Shown: positions 1 to 7,559 of the stretch, piece after piece
How the letters are laid out: each line of letters opens with the position of its first letter
How positions within the stretch are numbered: position 1 is the stretch's first letter
Source: JBBROS01 sp965260995
Lineage (GTDB): Bacteria; Pseudomonadota; Alphaproteobacteria; Acetobacterales; Acetobacteraceae
Direction: 5' to 3'
Length of the DNA: 64,000 bases
Assembly (NCBI GenBank): GCA_965260995.1
Contig: CBDHCD010000003.1
Location: 930,001 to 994,000, forward strand
Made by a program: the position numbers and the translations under genes
The notes under the pieces: generated by a model
Seen by the model: only the letters and a program-made list of their open reading frames with translations
Databases searched by the model: none
What the model was told of the DNA's origin: nothing

Positions 1-379
1 AGTTCAGGGTGCTTCGGTTTGCCTGAGAACAGATTTCGACCGCTAAAAACGTGCCAGTTGGATATTAAGTAAACCATGTTGTTACGTTTCCAAAAAAATC
101 CTGTGGCACTGCCTATGTAATGTGTATTGCAAACCATCGTCAATGGGCATGCACAAACCGAGTATGGATCTACCAGCACATATCGCATACTACGTCACTC
201 GTTATGCTAAAATTTCGTTGTTAAGATGACATTGTTGTGCAAGGGCAAAGCCAAGTCAACCATCCGCAAACGCATTTATCTTCAGACCTCCTCAGGGGCT
301 GGAGAGCGCCCCCCAAGTTCAACTGGCTGAGCTAAGCGTGTGCAGTCGAATAGCACGACCGCGGTGGCATGGTGTTCTA
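1..379. other. AT-rich region without recognisable gene
   Basis: This stretch is visibly richer in A and T than the coding DNA to its right, and stop codons occur frequently in the frames I followed. The reading frame open at base 1 closes after about 23 codons, so there is no support for a partial gene entering from the left. It ends at the left target duplication of the IS1380-type element. The composition suggests non-native or decayed DNA, but no origin can be named. Confidence 0.5.
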
Positions 380-383
380 CTAA

Positions 384-2001
384 CCTGGATAATTCATGAG
401 GGTTGGCGGGCATAGTACAAGCCCTTGATCCAGCGTAGAATGTGGTTCTCGAGGCCAATTCTACGGAACCGGAGCGCCATGCCCGCCAAGGTTGAGACTA
501 CCGCTGCGCTGCCCGGCTTGTCACCGGTCGGCGGCAAGCCCGTGATCGCCCGCTTCGACGGCGGCCACCTCTCCTCCGACGGTGGGCTGCTGGTGCTGCG
601 CGAGGTGGAGCGCCGCCTCGACGTGGCCGGACGCTTGGCAGGGTGCATCAAGGATCCGCGCGACCCGGAGCGCGTCGTGCACGGGATCGACGAGATCATC
701 CGCTTTCGCCTGCTGATGATCGCGGCGGGCTACGAGGACGGCAACGACGCCGACCAGCTGCGCACCGACCCGATGTTCAAGCTGGCCCTGGCAAAGCTCG
801 GGGACGGGGCGGCGCTGTGCTCGCAGCCCACCATCTCGCGCCTGGAGAACCTGCCCGGCACGCGTGCGCTGCTGCGGATGGGCCGGGCCATGGTCGACCT
901 GTATTGCGCGTCGTTCCGCCAGGTGCCGCGCCGGATCGTGCTGGACGTGGACGACACGTTCGACACCGTGCACGGCGGGCAGCAGATGCGCTTGTTCAAT
1001 GCGCATCATGACGAGTACGGCTTCCAGCCCATCGTGGTGTTCGACGGCGAGGGCCGCTTCGTCGCCGCCGTGCTGCGCCCGGCCAAGCGGCCGAGCGGGC
1101 GCGAGGTCCGGGCCTTCCTGCGCCGCCTGCTGCGCCAGCTCCGCGCCAACTGGCCCCGGGTCGAGGTCCTGCTGCGCGCCGACAGCCACTACTGCGGCCC
1201 CGAGGTGCTGCGCTGGTGCCGGGCGAACACGGTCGATTATCTGATTGGGGTCGCGCCCACCAGCACGCTGCGCCGCCATGTCGAGTGCCTGGAGGCCAGC
1301 ACCGCCGCCCGCTTTGCCGCCTCGGACGGCTCGGGCAAGCTCCGCCGCTTCACCGAGTTCTACGACAGTGCCGCAAGCTGGGACCGCGTGGAGCGCATCG
1401 TCGCCCGCGTCGAGGCCGGGCCGGACGGGACAGACACGCGCTTCGTCGTCACCAGCCTGCCGGGCGGCTCGGCCCGCACTCTCTACGAAAAACGGTATTG
1501 CGCGCGCGGACAGGCGGAAAACCACATCAAGAGCTGGAAACGCCACCTGGCCGCCGACCGCACTTCGTGCACCAAGGCCACCGCCAACCAGTTCCGCCTG
1601 TTCCTGCACGGGGCCGCCTACTGGCTCATGTGGAGCCTGCGCACGCTGATGCCGCGCCGCTCGTCCTGGCGCACCGCCCAGTTCGACACCCTGCGGCTGC
1701 GCCTGGTCAAGCTGGCCGTGCGCGTCGTCGAACTCAAAACCCAGGTCAAGCTGCACCTGCCCAGCAGCGCCCCGTGCCAGTCCATCCTGGCTTTCGTCCT
1801 CGGCCGCATGCCGCGCCTGACCAGCTGAACCAGGGGGCAGCGTGCCCCACCGTCAGCCGCTTCCACCAACCCCCAGCGCCGCCGCATCGAGCCGCCGCCA
1901 TGTCATCTCGACGCGGCAACGAACCCACACGCCTGCACAATCACCACGCGAAAACCATGTGCCTCAAACAGGGCCGGCCTCAAAGCCATGAATTATGGCG
2001 G
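384..2001 (+). mobile_element. IS1380-family insertion sequence
   Basis: The element is a 1,618-bp unit bounded by imperfect inverted repeats: CCTGGATAATTCATGA at 384-399, and its counterpart at 1986-2001, which reads CCGCCATAATTCATGG on the other strand (12 of 16 identical, core ATAATTCATG). The bases just outside are CTAA on both sides (380-383 and 2002-2005), a 4-bp target duplication as expected for this family. One transposase gene fills most of it and about 170 bp of non-coding DNA follows. Intact ends, duplication and reading frame suggest a recent and possibly active copy. Confidence 0.9.
479..1828 (+). CDS. IS1380-family transposase
   Basis: DDE-type transposase of about 449 residues, a normal length for IS1380. 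The ATG at 479 (protein begins MPAKVETTA) is preferred over the in-frame codon at 425, because the family normally starts shortly before the FDGG motif. Likely catalytic residues are D156 in the DVDDTFD block, D235 in ADSHYCG and E347 in AENHIKSWK. These correspond to the three acidic positions of the family. The frame is intact and the gene is the only one in the element. An overlapping antisense frame has no family resemblance. Confidence 0.93.
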   Translation: MPAKVETTAALPGLSPVGGKPVIARFDGGHLSSDGGLLVLREVERRLDVAGRLAGCIKDPRDPERVVHGIDEIIRFRLLMIAAGYEDGNDADQLRTDPMFKLALAKLGDGAALCSQPTISRLENLPGTRALLRMGRAMVDLYCASFRQVPRRIVLDVDDTFDTVHGGQQMRLFNAHHDEYGFQPIVVFDGEGRFVAAVLRPAKRPSGREVRAFLRRLLRQLRANWPRVEVLLRADSHYCGPEVLRWCRANTVDYLIGVAPTSTLRRHVECLEASTAARFAASDGSGKLRRFTEFYDSAASWDRVERIVARVEAGPDGTDTRFVVTSLPGGSARTLYEKRYCARGQAENHIKSWKRHLAADRTSCTKATANQFRLFLHGAAYWLMWSLRTLMPRRSSWRTAQFDTLRLRLVKLAVRVVELKTQVKLHLPSSAPCQSILAFVLGRMPRLTS

Positions 2002-2028
2002 CTAAAGGGATTGCTGGGTAAGGCAACA

Positions 2029-2331
2029 TCAAGGAACATGTTCGTCGAGCAGCACCAAGCGCGCTTTCGACAGGCTGTTCCGCAGGGCGATGGCCGGGGC
2101 GTAGTCCTCGCTGCGGTGGAACCGCAGGGCGGCGTCGCGGGACGGGAACTCGATGATGACGATGCGCTCGGCCAGGGGGTCGCCTTCGAGCAGCGCCGGG
2201 TCGCCGCCGCGGACCAGGAAACGGCCGCCGTGCGCCGCGACGGCCGCCTGCGCCATCGCCATGTAGCCGGACTCGCGGTAGGCGGCCGGGTCGGGGATCG
2301 TGACTTGCGCCAGAATGTAGACCTTGGGCAT
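2029..2331 (-). CDS. DUF1330 family protein
   Basis: A complete 100-residue protein (MPKVYILAQV...) that matches the short ferredoxin-like DUF1330 family. Typical blocks are the N-terminal YILAQVTI strand, the GGRFLVRGG segment, the VIIEFPSRDAAL strand-helix and the conserved SEDYAPA region. Members form small alpha/beta barrels related to dimeric monooxygenase-like folds; no reaction is established. The gene lies just downstream of the right end of the IS1380 element and is not damaged by it. It is divergent from leuA, with a 259-bp gap between their starts. Confidence 0.88.
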   Translation of the reverse strand: MPKVYILAQVTIPDPAAYRESGYMAMAQAAVAAHGGRFLVRGGDPALLEGDPLAERIVIIEFPSRDAALRFHRSEDYAPAIALRNSLSKARLVLLDEHVP

Positions 2332-2395
2332 GGGAACGCTCCGTGGTGATCAAGATCAGCTTGCCCGGCCTGGCGCGCCGGCGTAAGTTGCGCTC

Positions 2396-2509
2396 ATGGT
2401 GCTGGCCTTGCCTTTGCCAGGATGCTTGCCGCGTTGGTCCGCGCACGGTGCTGCGCGCGCCGTTCCGGGCGCATTGGGCCTCGGCCTCCTTCGACTTACC
2501 CGCCCCTGA
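2396..2509 (+). CDS. candidate leucine-rich leader peptide of leuA
   Basis: A 37-codon frame starts with ATG at 2396 and ends with TGA at 2507-2509, upstream of leuA. It contains nine leucines, five of them clustered in codons 27-34 (TTG, CTC, CTC, CTT, CTT). The stop codon lies inside the left arm of the perfect hairpin at 2503-2546. Leader peptides rich in the end-product amino acid, ending beside alternative hairpins, control leucine genes in several proteobacteria by attenuation. Leucine is common in high-GC random frames and I see no strong ribosome-binding site, so this remains a candidate. Confidence 0.35.
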   Translation: MVLALPLPGCLPRWSAHGAARAVPGALGLGLLRLTRP

Positions 2510-2546
2510 GCGCCATGCCCGGCTGAAGGTCGGCCACGCTCAGGGG
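2503..2546 (+). promoter_or_regulatory. hairpin in leuA leader (possible attenuator)
   Basis: CCCCTGAGCG at 2503-2512 is the exact reverse complement of CGCTCAGGGG at 2537-2546, with a 24-nt loop region between them. It is the only strong dyad I found in the 259-bp space before leuA. The leader stop codon TGA sits in its left arm. No run of T follows, so factor-independent termination is doubtful. Modulation of RNA folding or of leuA translation is as likely as classical attenuation. Confidence 0.4.
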
Positions 2547-2590
2547 AACCTGGGGCCGCCGTATCCATACCCTTCTCCGAGGACCGCGCC

Positions 2591-4165
2591 ATGAGCATCG
2601 ACCACCCGAGTTTCGGCCGCCTGGCCGACGACCGCGTCATTATTTTCGACACCACGTTGCGCGACGGCGAGCAGTCGCCGGGCTTCTCCATGAACCTGGC
2701 CGAGAAGCTGCGCATGGCGGAGGCGCTGGCGGCGCTCGGCGTTGACGTGATGGAGGCCGGGTTCCCCATCGCGTCCGTGGGGGACTTCGAGAGCGTGCAG
2801 GCCATCGCGCGGGAGATCAAAGGACCAGTGATCTGCGGCCTCGCCCGCACCGGGCAGGCGGACATCCTCCGCGCCGCGGAAGCGGTCCGCTCGGCCGAGC
2901 GCAAGCGCATCCACGTCTTTCTCAGCACCAGCCCGCTGCACATGAAGTACAAGCTGCGTATGGAGCCGGAGCAGGTATTGGAACTGACTGCCGCCTCCGT
3001 GGCCCTCGCCAGGCAGCACGCTGACGACGTTGAATGGTCCGCCGAGGACGGCAGCCGCACCGAGCCGGATTTCCTGTGCCGTTGCGTTGAGGCGGCGATC
3101 AAGGCCGGGGCGACGACCATCAACGTGCCGGACACGGTGGGCTACGCCGTGCCGGAGGACATGGCGCGCATCTTCACCATGCTGCGCGAGCGGGTGCCGG
3201 GGGCGGACACGGTCGTGCTTTCCACCCACAACCACAACGACCTGGGCCTCGCGGTGGCCAACACCTTGGCGGCGGTGCGGGCCGGGGTCCGGCAGATCGA
3301 GTGCACCATCAACGGCATCGGCGAGCGGGCGGGCAACGCGGCGCTGGAGGAGACGGTGATGGCGATCCGCACCCGGCCGGACGCCGCGCCCTACACGCAC
3401 GCGATCAAGACGACGCAGATCCTGCGGGTGAGCAAGCTGCTGTCCACCATCACCGGGTTCGACGTGCAGCCGAACAAGGCCATCGTCGGGCGCAATGCCT
3501 TCGCGCACGAGAGCGGCATCCACCAGGACGGGGTGCTGAAGAACGCCGCGACCTACGAGATCATGACGCCGGAGAGCGTGGGCTGGACCAAGAGCAGCTT
3601 GGTGATGGGCAAGCATTCCGGCCGGGCGGCGTTCCGGGACAAGTTGCAGGCGCTGGGCTACGGCGAGGTCGGCGACAACCAGTTGAACGACGCGTTCCGT
3701 CGTTTCAAGGATCTCGCCGACCGCAAGAAGATCGTTTACGATGAGGACATCGTGGCCCTGGTCGATGATGAAGTGGGTCGTGACCACCAGCGGATCCGCT
3801 TCGTTTCGCTCGATCTGCGCGCCGGGTCGAAAGCTCCGCCGAAAGCGGTGCTGGAATTGAATATCGACGGTGTTGTGCAGATGGCTGAGGAGACCGGCGA
3901 CGGTCCGGTGGACGCCACTTTCCGCGCTATCCGTGCCTTGTTCCCGCACGAAGCGCGCCTCGTCCTGTTCTCGGTCGGCGCGGTGACGGAGGGCACGGAT
4001 GCCCAAGCCAAAACCACCGTTCGCTTGGAGGAGGCTGGCAAGATGGTGGATGGGCAGGGCGCCGATACTGACACCATCGTCGCCTCGGCTCGCGCCTACG
4101 TCCACGCCTTGAACAAGTTGTTGGTCAAGCGGGCACGCACAGCACCGGAAGCGCTATCGGCTTGA
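2591..4165 (+). CDS. leuA: 2-isopropylmalate synthase
   Basis: Catalyses the first committed step of leucine synthesis: acetyl-CoA plus 2-oxoisovalerate to 2-isopropylmalate. The 524-residue length is normal. The HMGL-like TIM barrel covers about residues 15-285, with the signature FDTTLRDGEQSPG near residue 19, the metal-binding HNHND motif, and GIGERAGNA. A linker leads to the C-terminal leucine-binding regulatory domain (about 395-510), which ends with the usual DTIVASARAYVHALNKL segment. The regulatory domain implies feedback inhibition by leucine. A GAGGA ribosome site at 2578-2582 lies 8 nt before the ATG. A possible leucine leader precedes it and a strong hairpin follows it. Confidence 0.97.
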   Translation: MSIDHPSFGRLADDRVIIFDTTLRDGEQSPGFSMNLAEKLRMAEALAALGVDVMEAGFPIASVGDFESVQAIAREIKGPVICGLARTGQADILRAAEAVRSAERKRIHVFLSTSPLHMKYKLRMEPEQVLELTAASVALARQHADDVEWSAEDGSRTEPDFLCRCVEAAIKAGATTINVPDTVGYAVPEDMARIFTMLRERVPGADTVVLSTHNHNDLGLAVANTLAAVRAGVRQIECTINGIGERAGNAALEETVMAIRTRPDAAPYTHAIKTTQILRVSKLLSTITGFDVQPNKAIVGRNAFAHESGIHQDGVLKNAATYEIMTPESVGWTKSSLVMGKHSGRAAFRDKLQALGYGEVGDNQLNDAFRRFKDLADRKKIVYDEDIVALVDDEVGRDHQRIRFVSLDLRAGSKAPPKAVLELNIDGVVQMAEETGDGPVDATFRAIRALFPHEARLVLFSVGAVTEGTDAQAKTTVRLEEAGKMVDGQGADTDTIVASARAYVHALNKLLVKRARTAPEALSA

Positions 4166-4189
4166 CTCGATCAGGGTAGCAAGCGGGCT

Positions 4190-4220
4190 GGAACGGCCCG
4201 GCGTTGATCCGGGCCGTTCC
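4190..4220. terminator. perfect 12-bp hairpin between leuA and convergent lipoprotein gene
   Basis: GGAACGGCCCGG at 4190-4201 pairs perfectly with CCGGGCCGTTCC at 4209-4220 around a 7-nt loop. It lies 24 bp after the leuA stop and 4 bp beyond the stop of the convergent gene. Position and symmetry suit a bidirectional terminator, although no clear T-run follows on either strand. Confidence 0.7.
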
Positions 4221-4224
4221 TGTA

Positions 4225-4557
4225 TCAGTAGCCGTAAGCTGGCCGCGGCTGATAGTATGATGGACGCTGGTCAGAGTAGCCCGACCGCTGGTCGTAATAC
4301 GCCGGCTGTTGGTTATATTGCTCCCGCGGCCGGTTCGGCGTCGACAGCGCTCCACCTCCGGCACCGAGCGCGCCCCCTGCCAGCGCCCCAATGGCCGCAC
4401 CGCGACCACCACCGGCGATCGCGCCGATCGCTGCCCCGGTGCCCGCGCCCAACACGCCGCCGCCGACTGCGCGCTGGCCCGGATCATACGGATTCGTGCA
4501 GGCCGCGAGGCCGAGGCTCGCCATCAGCGCGAGGCCGAGCATCGATTTGTTCCGCAT
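4225..4557 (-). CDS. glycine-zipper lipoprotein
   Basis: A 110-residue predicted lipoprotein. The signal peptide ends in the lipobox LAAC with the acylated cysteine at residue 20. Residues 30-70 are a glycine/alanine-rich glycine-zipper segment (GAGTGAAIGAIAGG and similar), a type that packs as membrane-embedded or outer-membrane-associated helices. The tail from about residue 75 is rich in Tyr, Gln, Arg and Pro with repeated DQR/YY units. It resembles small YMGG/SlyB-like envelope proteins, whose exact role is unknown. The next gene is a smaller paralogue in the same orientation. Confidence 0.8.
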   Translation of the reverse strand: MRNKSMLGLALMASLGLAACTNPYDPGQRAVGGGVLGAGTGAAIGAIAGGGRGAAIGALAGGALGAGGGALSTPNRPREQYNQQPAYYDQRSGYSDQRPSYYQPRPAYGY

Positions 4558-4588
4558 CGTGTCTGTTCCCTTCCTGATAACTCGCGGC

Positions 4589-4804
4589 TCAGTAGCGGGC
4601 CGGCGCGGTCACAGCGCCGCCCACGGCCCCCACGCCGCCGCCGATCAACGCGCCGGTTCCGGCGTTGCCGCCCGTCGCCGCGCCGACCGCCGCTCCCGTT
4701 CCCGCGCCGAGCAATCCGCCCGTTACGGCCCGAGTCCCGGGCCGCTCGCCGCACGCCGTGACGGTCAGTGTGAGGCCAGCCAGCACGATCAACGTCCTTA
4801 CCAT
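4589..4804 (-). CDS. small glycine-zipper lipoprotein, paralogue of the neighbouring gene
   Basis: About 71 residues if started at the ATG at 4804 (MVRTLIVLAG...). An upstream in-frame ATG at 4828 would add eight residues and place charged residues before the signal helix. The lipobox VTAC gives the lipidated cysteine, followed by GERPGTRAVTGGLLGAGTG, which closely parallels the neighbouring lipoprotein. The rest is a glycine zipper (GAAVGAATGG, GALIGGGVGAVGGA) without the Tyr/Gln-rich tail. It appears to be a tandem duplicate that lost or never gained the tail. Confidence 0.72.
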   Translation of the reverse strand: MVRTLIVLAGLTLTVTACGERPGTRAVTGGLLGAGTGAAVGAATGGNAGTGALIGGGVGAVGGAVTAPARY

Positions 4805-5062
4805 GTTCACGCTCCCATTCCGTTGCACGTTCGTATCTTCTTACACGGTTTCTCCGCCTGACATCAACGCCCGAAAACGTGACGGGTCCGTGGCAACGAT
4901 GCGGCGCCAACGTGTTTCACGCCAACTTTACTTATTGCCATGCCCAGAAGCGCTCTCTGCCCGTTCGCTCTTGCCGCCGCCGCGCCACCCCGTTAATCCC
5001 TACATAGCCCCTCGACCTCCCAGGGGACGCCGGCTGCGGCCACGACGCCTGAAGGATCACTG

Positions 5063-6106
5063 ATGTTCGGACGTTTGCTGGGGATCATGTCGGCGGACAT
5101 GGCCATCGACCTCGGCACTGCCAATACGCTCGTCTACGTCAAAGGCCGCGGCGTCGTGCTGGCCGAGCCCAGCGTCGTCGCCATCGCCGACGTGCGCGGC
5201 AAGAAGCAGGTCCTGGCGGTCGGCGAGGAGGCCAAGCTGATGCTGGGCCGCACGCCCGGCAACATCGCCGCCATCCGCCCACTGCGCGACGGGGTCATCG
5301 CCGACTTCGAGGTCGCGGAGGAGATGATCAAGCATTTCATCCGCAAGGCGCACAACCGTCGCGGCTTCGCCAGCCCGCTGATCATCGTCTGCGTGCCGAG
5401 CGGCAGCACCGCCGTCGAGCGCCGGGCCATCCAGGAGAGCGCGGAAAGCGCCGGCGCCCGCAAGGTGCTGCTGATCGAGGAGCCGATGGCCGCCGCCATC
5501 GGCGCCGGCCTGCCGGTGACGGAGCCGTCGGGCAGCATGATCGTGGACGTGGGCGGCGGCACAACCGAGGTCGCGGTCATCAGCCTGGGCGGCATCGTCT
5601 ACGCCCGCAGCGTGCGCGTCGGCGGCGACAAGATGGACGACGCGATCATCAGTTATGTCCGCCGCTCGCACAACCTGCTGATCGGCGAAAGCTCGGCCGA
5701 GCGGATTAAGATGGACATCGGCGCGGCCCGGCCGGCGGACGACGGCGAGGACGGGCCGTGGCGTGAAGTGAAGGGCCGCGACCTGATGAACGGGGTGCCG
5801 CGCGAGATCGTCGTCGGCCAGCGCCAGGTCGCCGACAGCCTGCACGAGCCGGTGGCAGCCATCGTGGAGGCGGTCAAGGTGGCGCTGGAGAACACGCCGC
5901 CCGAGCTCGCCGCCGACATCGTTGACAAAGGAATTGTGCTGACCGGCGGAGGTGCGTTGCTGTACCGTCTCGATCAGGTGCTGCGCGACGCGACCGGCCT
6001 GCCCGTCGTCGTGGCGGAGAACCCGCTCAGTTGCGTGGCGCTCGGCACGGGGCGGGCGCTGGAGGAAAGAAAGCGCCTGCGCAACGTGCTCACGTCGATG
6101 TACTAG
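5063..6106 (+). CDS. mreB: rod shape-determining protein MreB (bacterial actin)
   Basis: Actin-fold ATPase that polymerises on the inner membrane and positions the cell-wall elongation machinery. The 347-residue length is standard. The phosphate-1 loop IDLGTANT is at residues 15-22, the phosphate-2 motif DVGGGTTE at 162-169, and the adenosine motif LTGGGALL is near the C-terminus. It is first in a five-gene elongasome set, all on the same strand with short gaps or overlaps: mreC starts 12 nt after its stop. It indicates a cell with lateral wall growth, usually rod-shaped. Confidence 0.98.
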   Translation: MFGRLLGIMSADMAIDLGTANTLVYVKGRGVVLAEPSVVAIADVRGKKQVLAVGEEAKLMLGRTPGNIAAIRPLRDGVIADFEVAEEMIKHFIRKAHNRRGFASPLIIVCVPSGSTAVERRAIQESAESAGARKVLLIEEPMAAAIGAGLPVTEPSGSMIVDVGGGTTEVAVISLGGIVYARSVRVGGDKMDDAIISYVRRSHNLLIGESSAERIKMDIGAARPADDGEDGPWREVKGRDLMNGVPREIVVGQRQVADSLHEPVAAIVEAVKVALENTPPELAADIVDKGIVLTGGGALLYRLDQVLRDATGLPVVVAENPLSCVALGTGRALEERKRLRNVLTSMY

Positions 6107-6117
6107 GAGCGCATCGC

Positions 6118-6978
6118 CTGATCCGCCTGTCCATCCCGTCCCGTCAGGCGCTGGCGAAGCTCACCTTGCCAGTGCTCATCGCCGCCGCCGCGGCCTTGAT
6201 GCTGCTGGGCCGGACAGACCCTATGCTCGCGACCCAGGCCCGCATGGCGGTGGCCGACGCGCTCGCGCCCTTGTTCACCTGGATCGGGGCGCCCGTGGCC
6301 AGCGCCCGCGGCCTGCTGGACGAAGCTGAGGCGCTCTTGGCGCTCCGGGCCGACAACACCCGCCTCAAGCAGGAGAACGAGACGCTCCGCCGTTGGCGCT
6401 CCGTCGCCCTGACGCTCGAGGCCGAGAATGCCGCCCTCAAGGCCAACCTGCGCTGGGTGCCAGACCTGGCCGCCCGCTTCGTCACCGCCCGGGTCATCGC
6501 CGACGCCGGCGGCGTGTACGCCCGGGCCGTGCTGCTTTCCGCCGGACCGGACCAAGGCATTGCCAAAGGCCAGGTGGCGCTCGACGACCGTGGCTTGGTC
6601 GGCAGGGTGACGGAACTCGGCCGGCGCAGCGCCCGCGTTCTCTTGCTGACCGACATCAACAGCCGCATCCCCGTGACGCTGGAGGCAAGCCGGGCCCGCG
6701 CGATCCTGCTCGGCGTCAACGGCCCACGGCCGCGTCTGATGTATTGGCCTGAGGGCGTGAGTCCGGCCGAAGGTGAGCGCGTCGTCACTTCCGCCGAGGC
6801 CGGCGCGTTTCCGGCCGGACTTCCCGTCGGCGTCGTTCGCTACAACGCGAGCAACGTCCCCGAGGTGGAACCCGCCGCCCGCCTCGACCGCCTCGAGATC
6901 GTCCGCGTGTTCGACTACGCGCCACCGGACCTCCCAGCGCGGACCAGTGAGCGCATCGCCGCCGAGCGCCGCCGATGA
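6118..6978 (+). CDS. mreC: rod shape-determining protein MreC, apparent CTG start
   Basis: Bitopic inner-membrane protein whose periplasmic part scaffolds PBP2 and RodA. About 286 residues: a short cytoplasmic tail (IRLSIPSRQALAKL), one transmembrane helix near residues 17-33, a coiled coil at about 75-110, then two beta-rich domains. No ATG or GTG lies in frame near the expected N-terminus. A CTG at 6118 is placed 8 nt after AGGAG (6105-6109) and gives the conserved tail. The next in-frame TTG at 6166 would delete that tail. The start is therefore inferred; the product identity is firm. Confidence 0.9.
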   Translation: MIRLSIPSRQALAKLTLPVLIAAAAALMLLGRTDPMLATQARMAVADALAPLFTWIGAPVASARGLLDEAEALLALRADNTRLKQENETLRRWRSVALTLEAENAALKANLRWVPDLAARFVTARVIADAGGVYARAVLLSAGPDQGIAKGQVALDDRGLVGRVTELGRRSARVLLLTDINSRIPVTLEASRARAILLGVNGPRPRLMYWPEGVSPAEGERVVTSAEAGAFPAGLPVGVVRYNASNVPEVEPAARLDRLEIVRVFDYAPPDLPARTSERIAAERRR

Positions 6979-6991
6979 TTGGCGCCCGCGC

Positions 6992-7549
6992 ATGAGCGAC
7001 CGCCTGCCCGGCATCCGGTCGCGCCCGACGCTGTGGCGTAGGGTCGATATGGCCGGCCGCGCGGCCTTTCCTGCCTGCTGCGCCGTCCTGCTGCTGGTCG
7101 TGCTCGCGGCCCCGTGGCGCTCGCCGGTTCAGGCGGAGCTGCAGTCGGCGGCGGCCCTGGCCTGCGTGTTTTTCTGGTCGCTGTTCCGCCCCCGGAGCAT
7201 GGCCCCGCCGGTCGTTTTCCTGGTGGGGCTGCTGGCGGACTTGCTCGGCCTCACGCCACCCGGTGTTTCCATCCTGACGCTGCTGCTCGCGCACGGCTTG
7301 GCGGCGCGTTGGCAGGGACTGGCGCAGCAAGGCTTCCTGACGGTCTGGCTGGTGTTCATCGGCGTCGCCGCCGGGGCGGCCGCGCTTGGCTGGGCGCTCA
7401 CCAGCCTGCTGACCCTCCGCCTGCTGCCGCTCGCCCCGGCGCTGTTCCAGTTCGGCTTGGCGGCCGGGCTGTATCCCGCGCTCGCCGCCGCCTTCACCGC
7501 CGCCCATCGCGGCTTGGCCGATCCGGAGCGGACGTGGGCGCGCGCCTGA
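6992..7549 (+). CDS. mreD: rod shape-determining protein MreD
   Basis: Multi-spanning inner-membrane protein of 185 residues (from the ATG at 6992) that completes the MreBCD complex. After a basic N-terminus (MSDRLPGIRSRPTLWRR) there are about five hydrophobic helices, with the conserved FLVGLLADLLGLTPPG loop typical of alphaproteobacterial MreD. The start is 13 nt after the mreC stop, and mrdA begins 10 nt after the mreD stop, so translation is likely coupled through the operon. MreD sequences are poorly conserved, so context and topology carry part of the assignment. Confidence 0.9.
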   Translation: MSDRLPGIRSRPTLWRRVDMAGRAAFPACCAVLLLVVLAAPWRSPVQAELQSAAALACVFFWSLFRPRSMAPPVVFLVGLLADLLGLTPPGVSILTLLLAHGLAARWQGLAQQGFLTVWLVFIGVAAGAAALGWALTSLLTLRLLPLAPALFQFGLAAGLYPALAAAFTAAHRGLADPERTWARA

Positions 7550-7559
7550 CGAGTCGCGC

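Noticed and set aside
2343..2594. 83-codon frame upstream of leuA
   Set aside because: It overlaps the leuA start, begins with GTG without a ribosome site and has no family resemblance; the shorter frame at 2396 is the better leader candidate.
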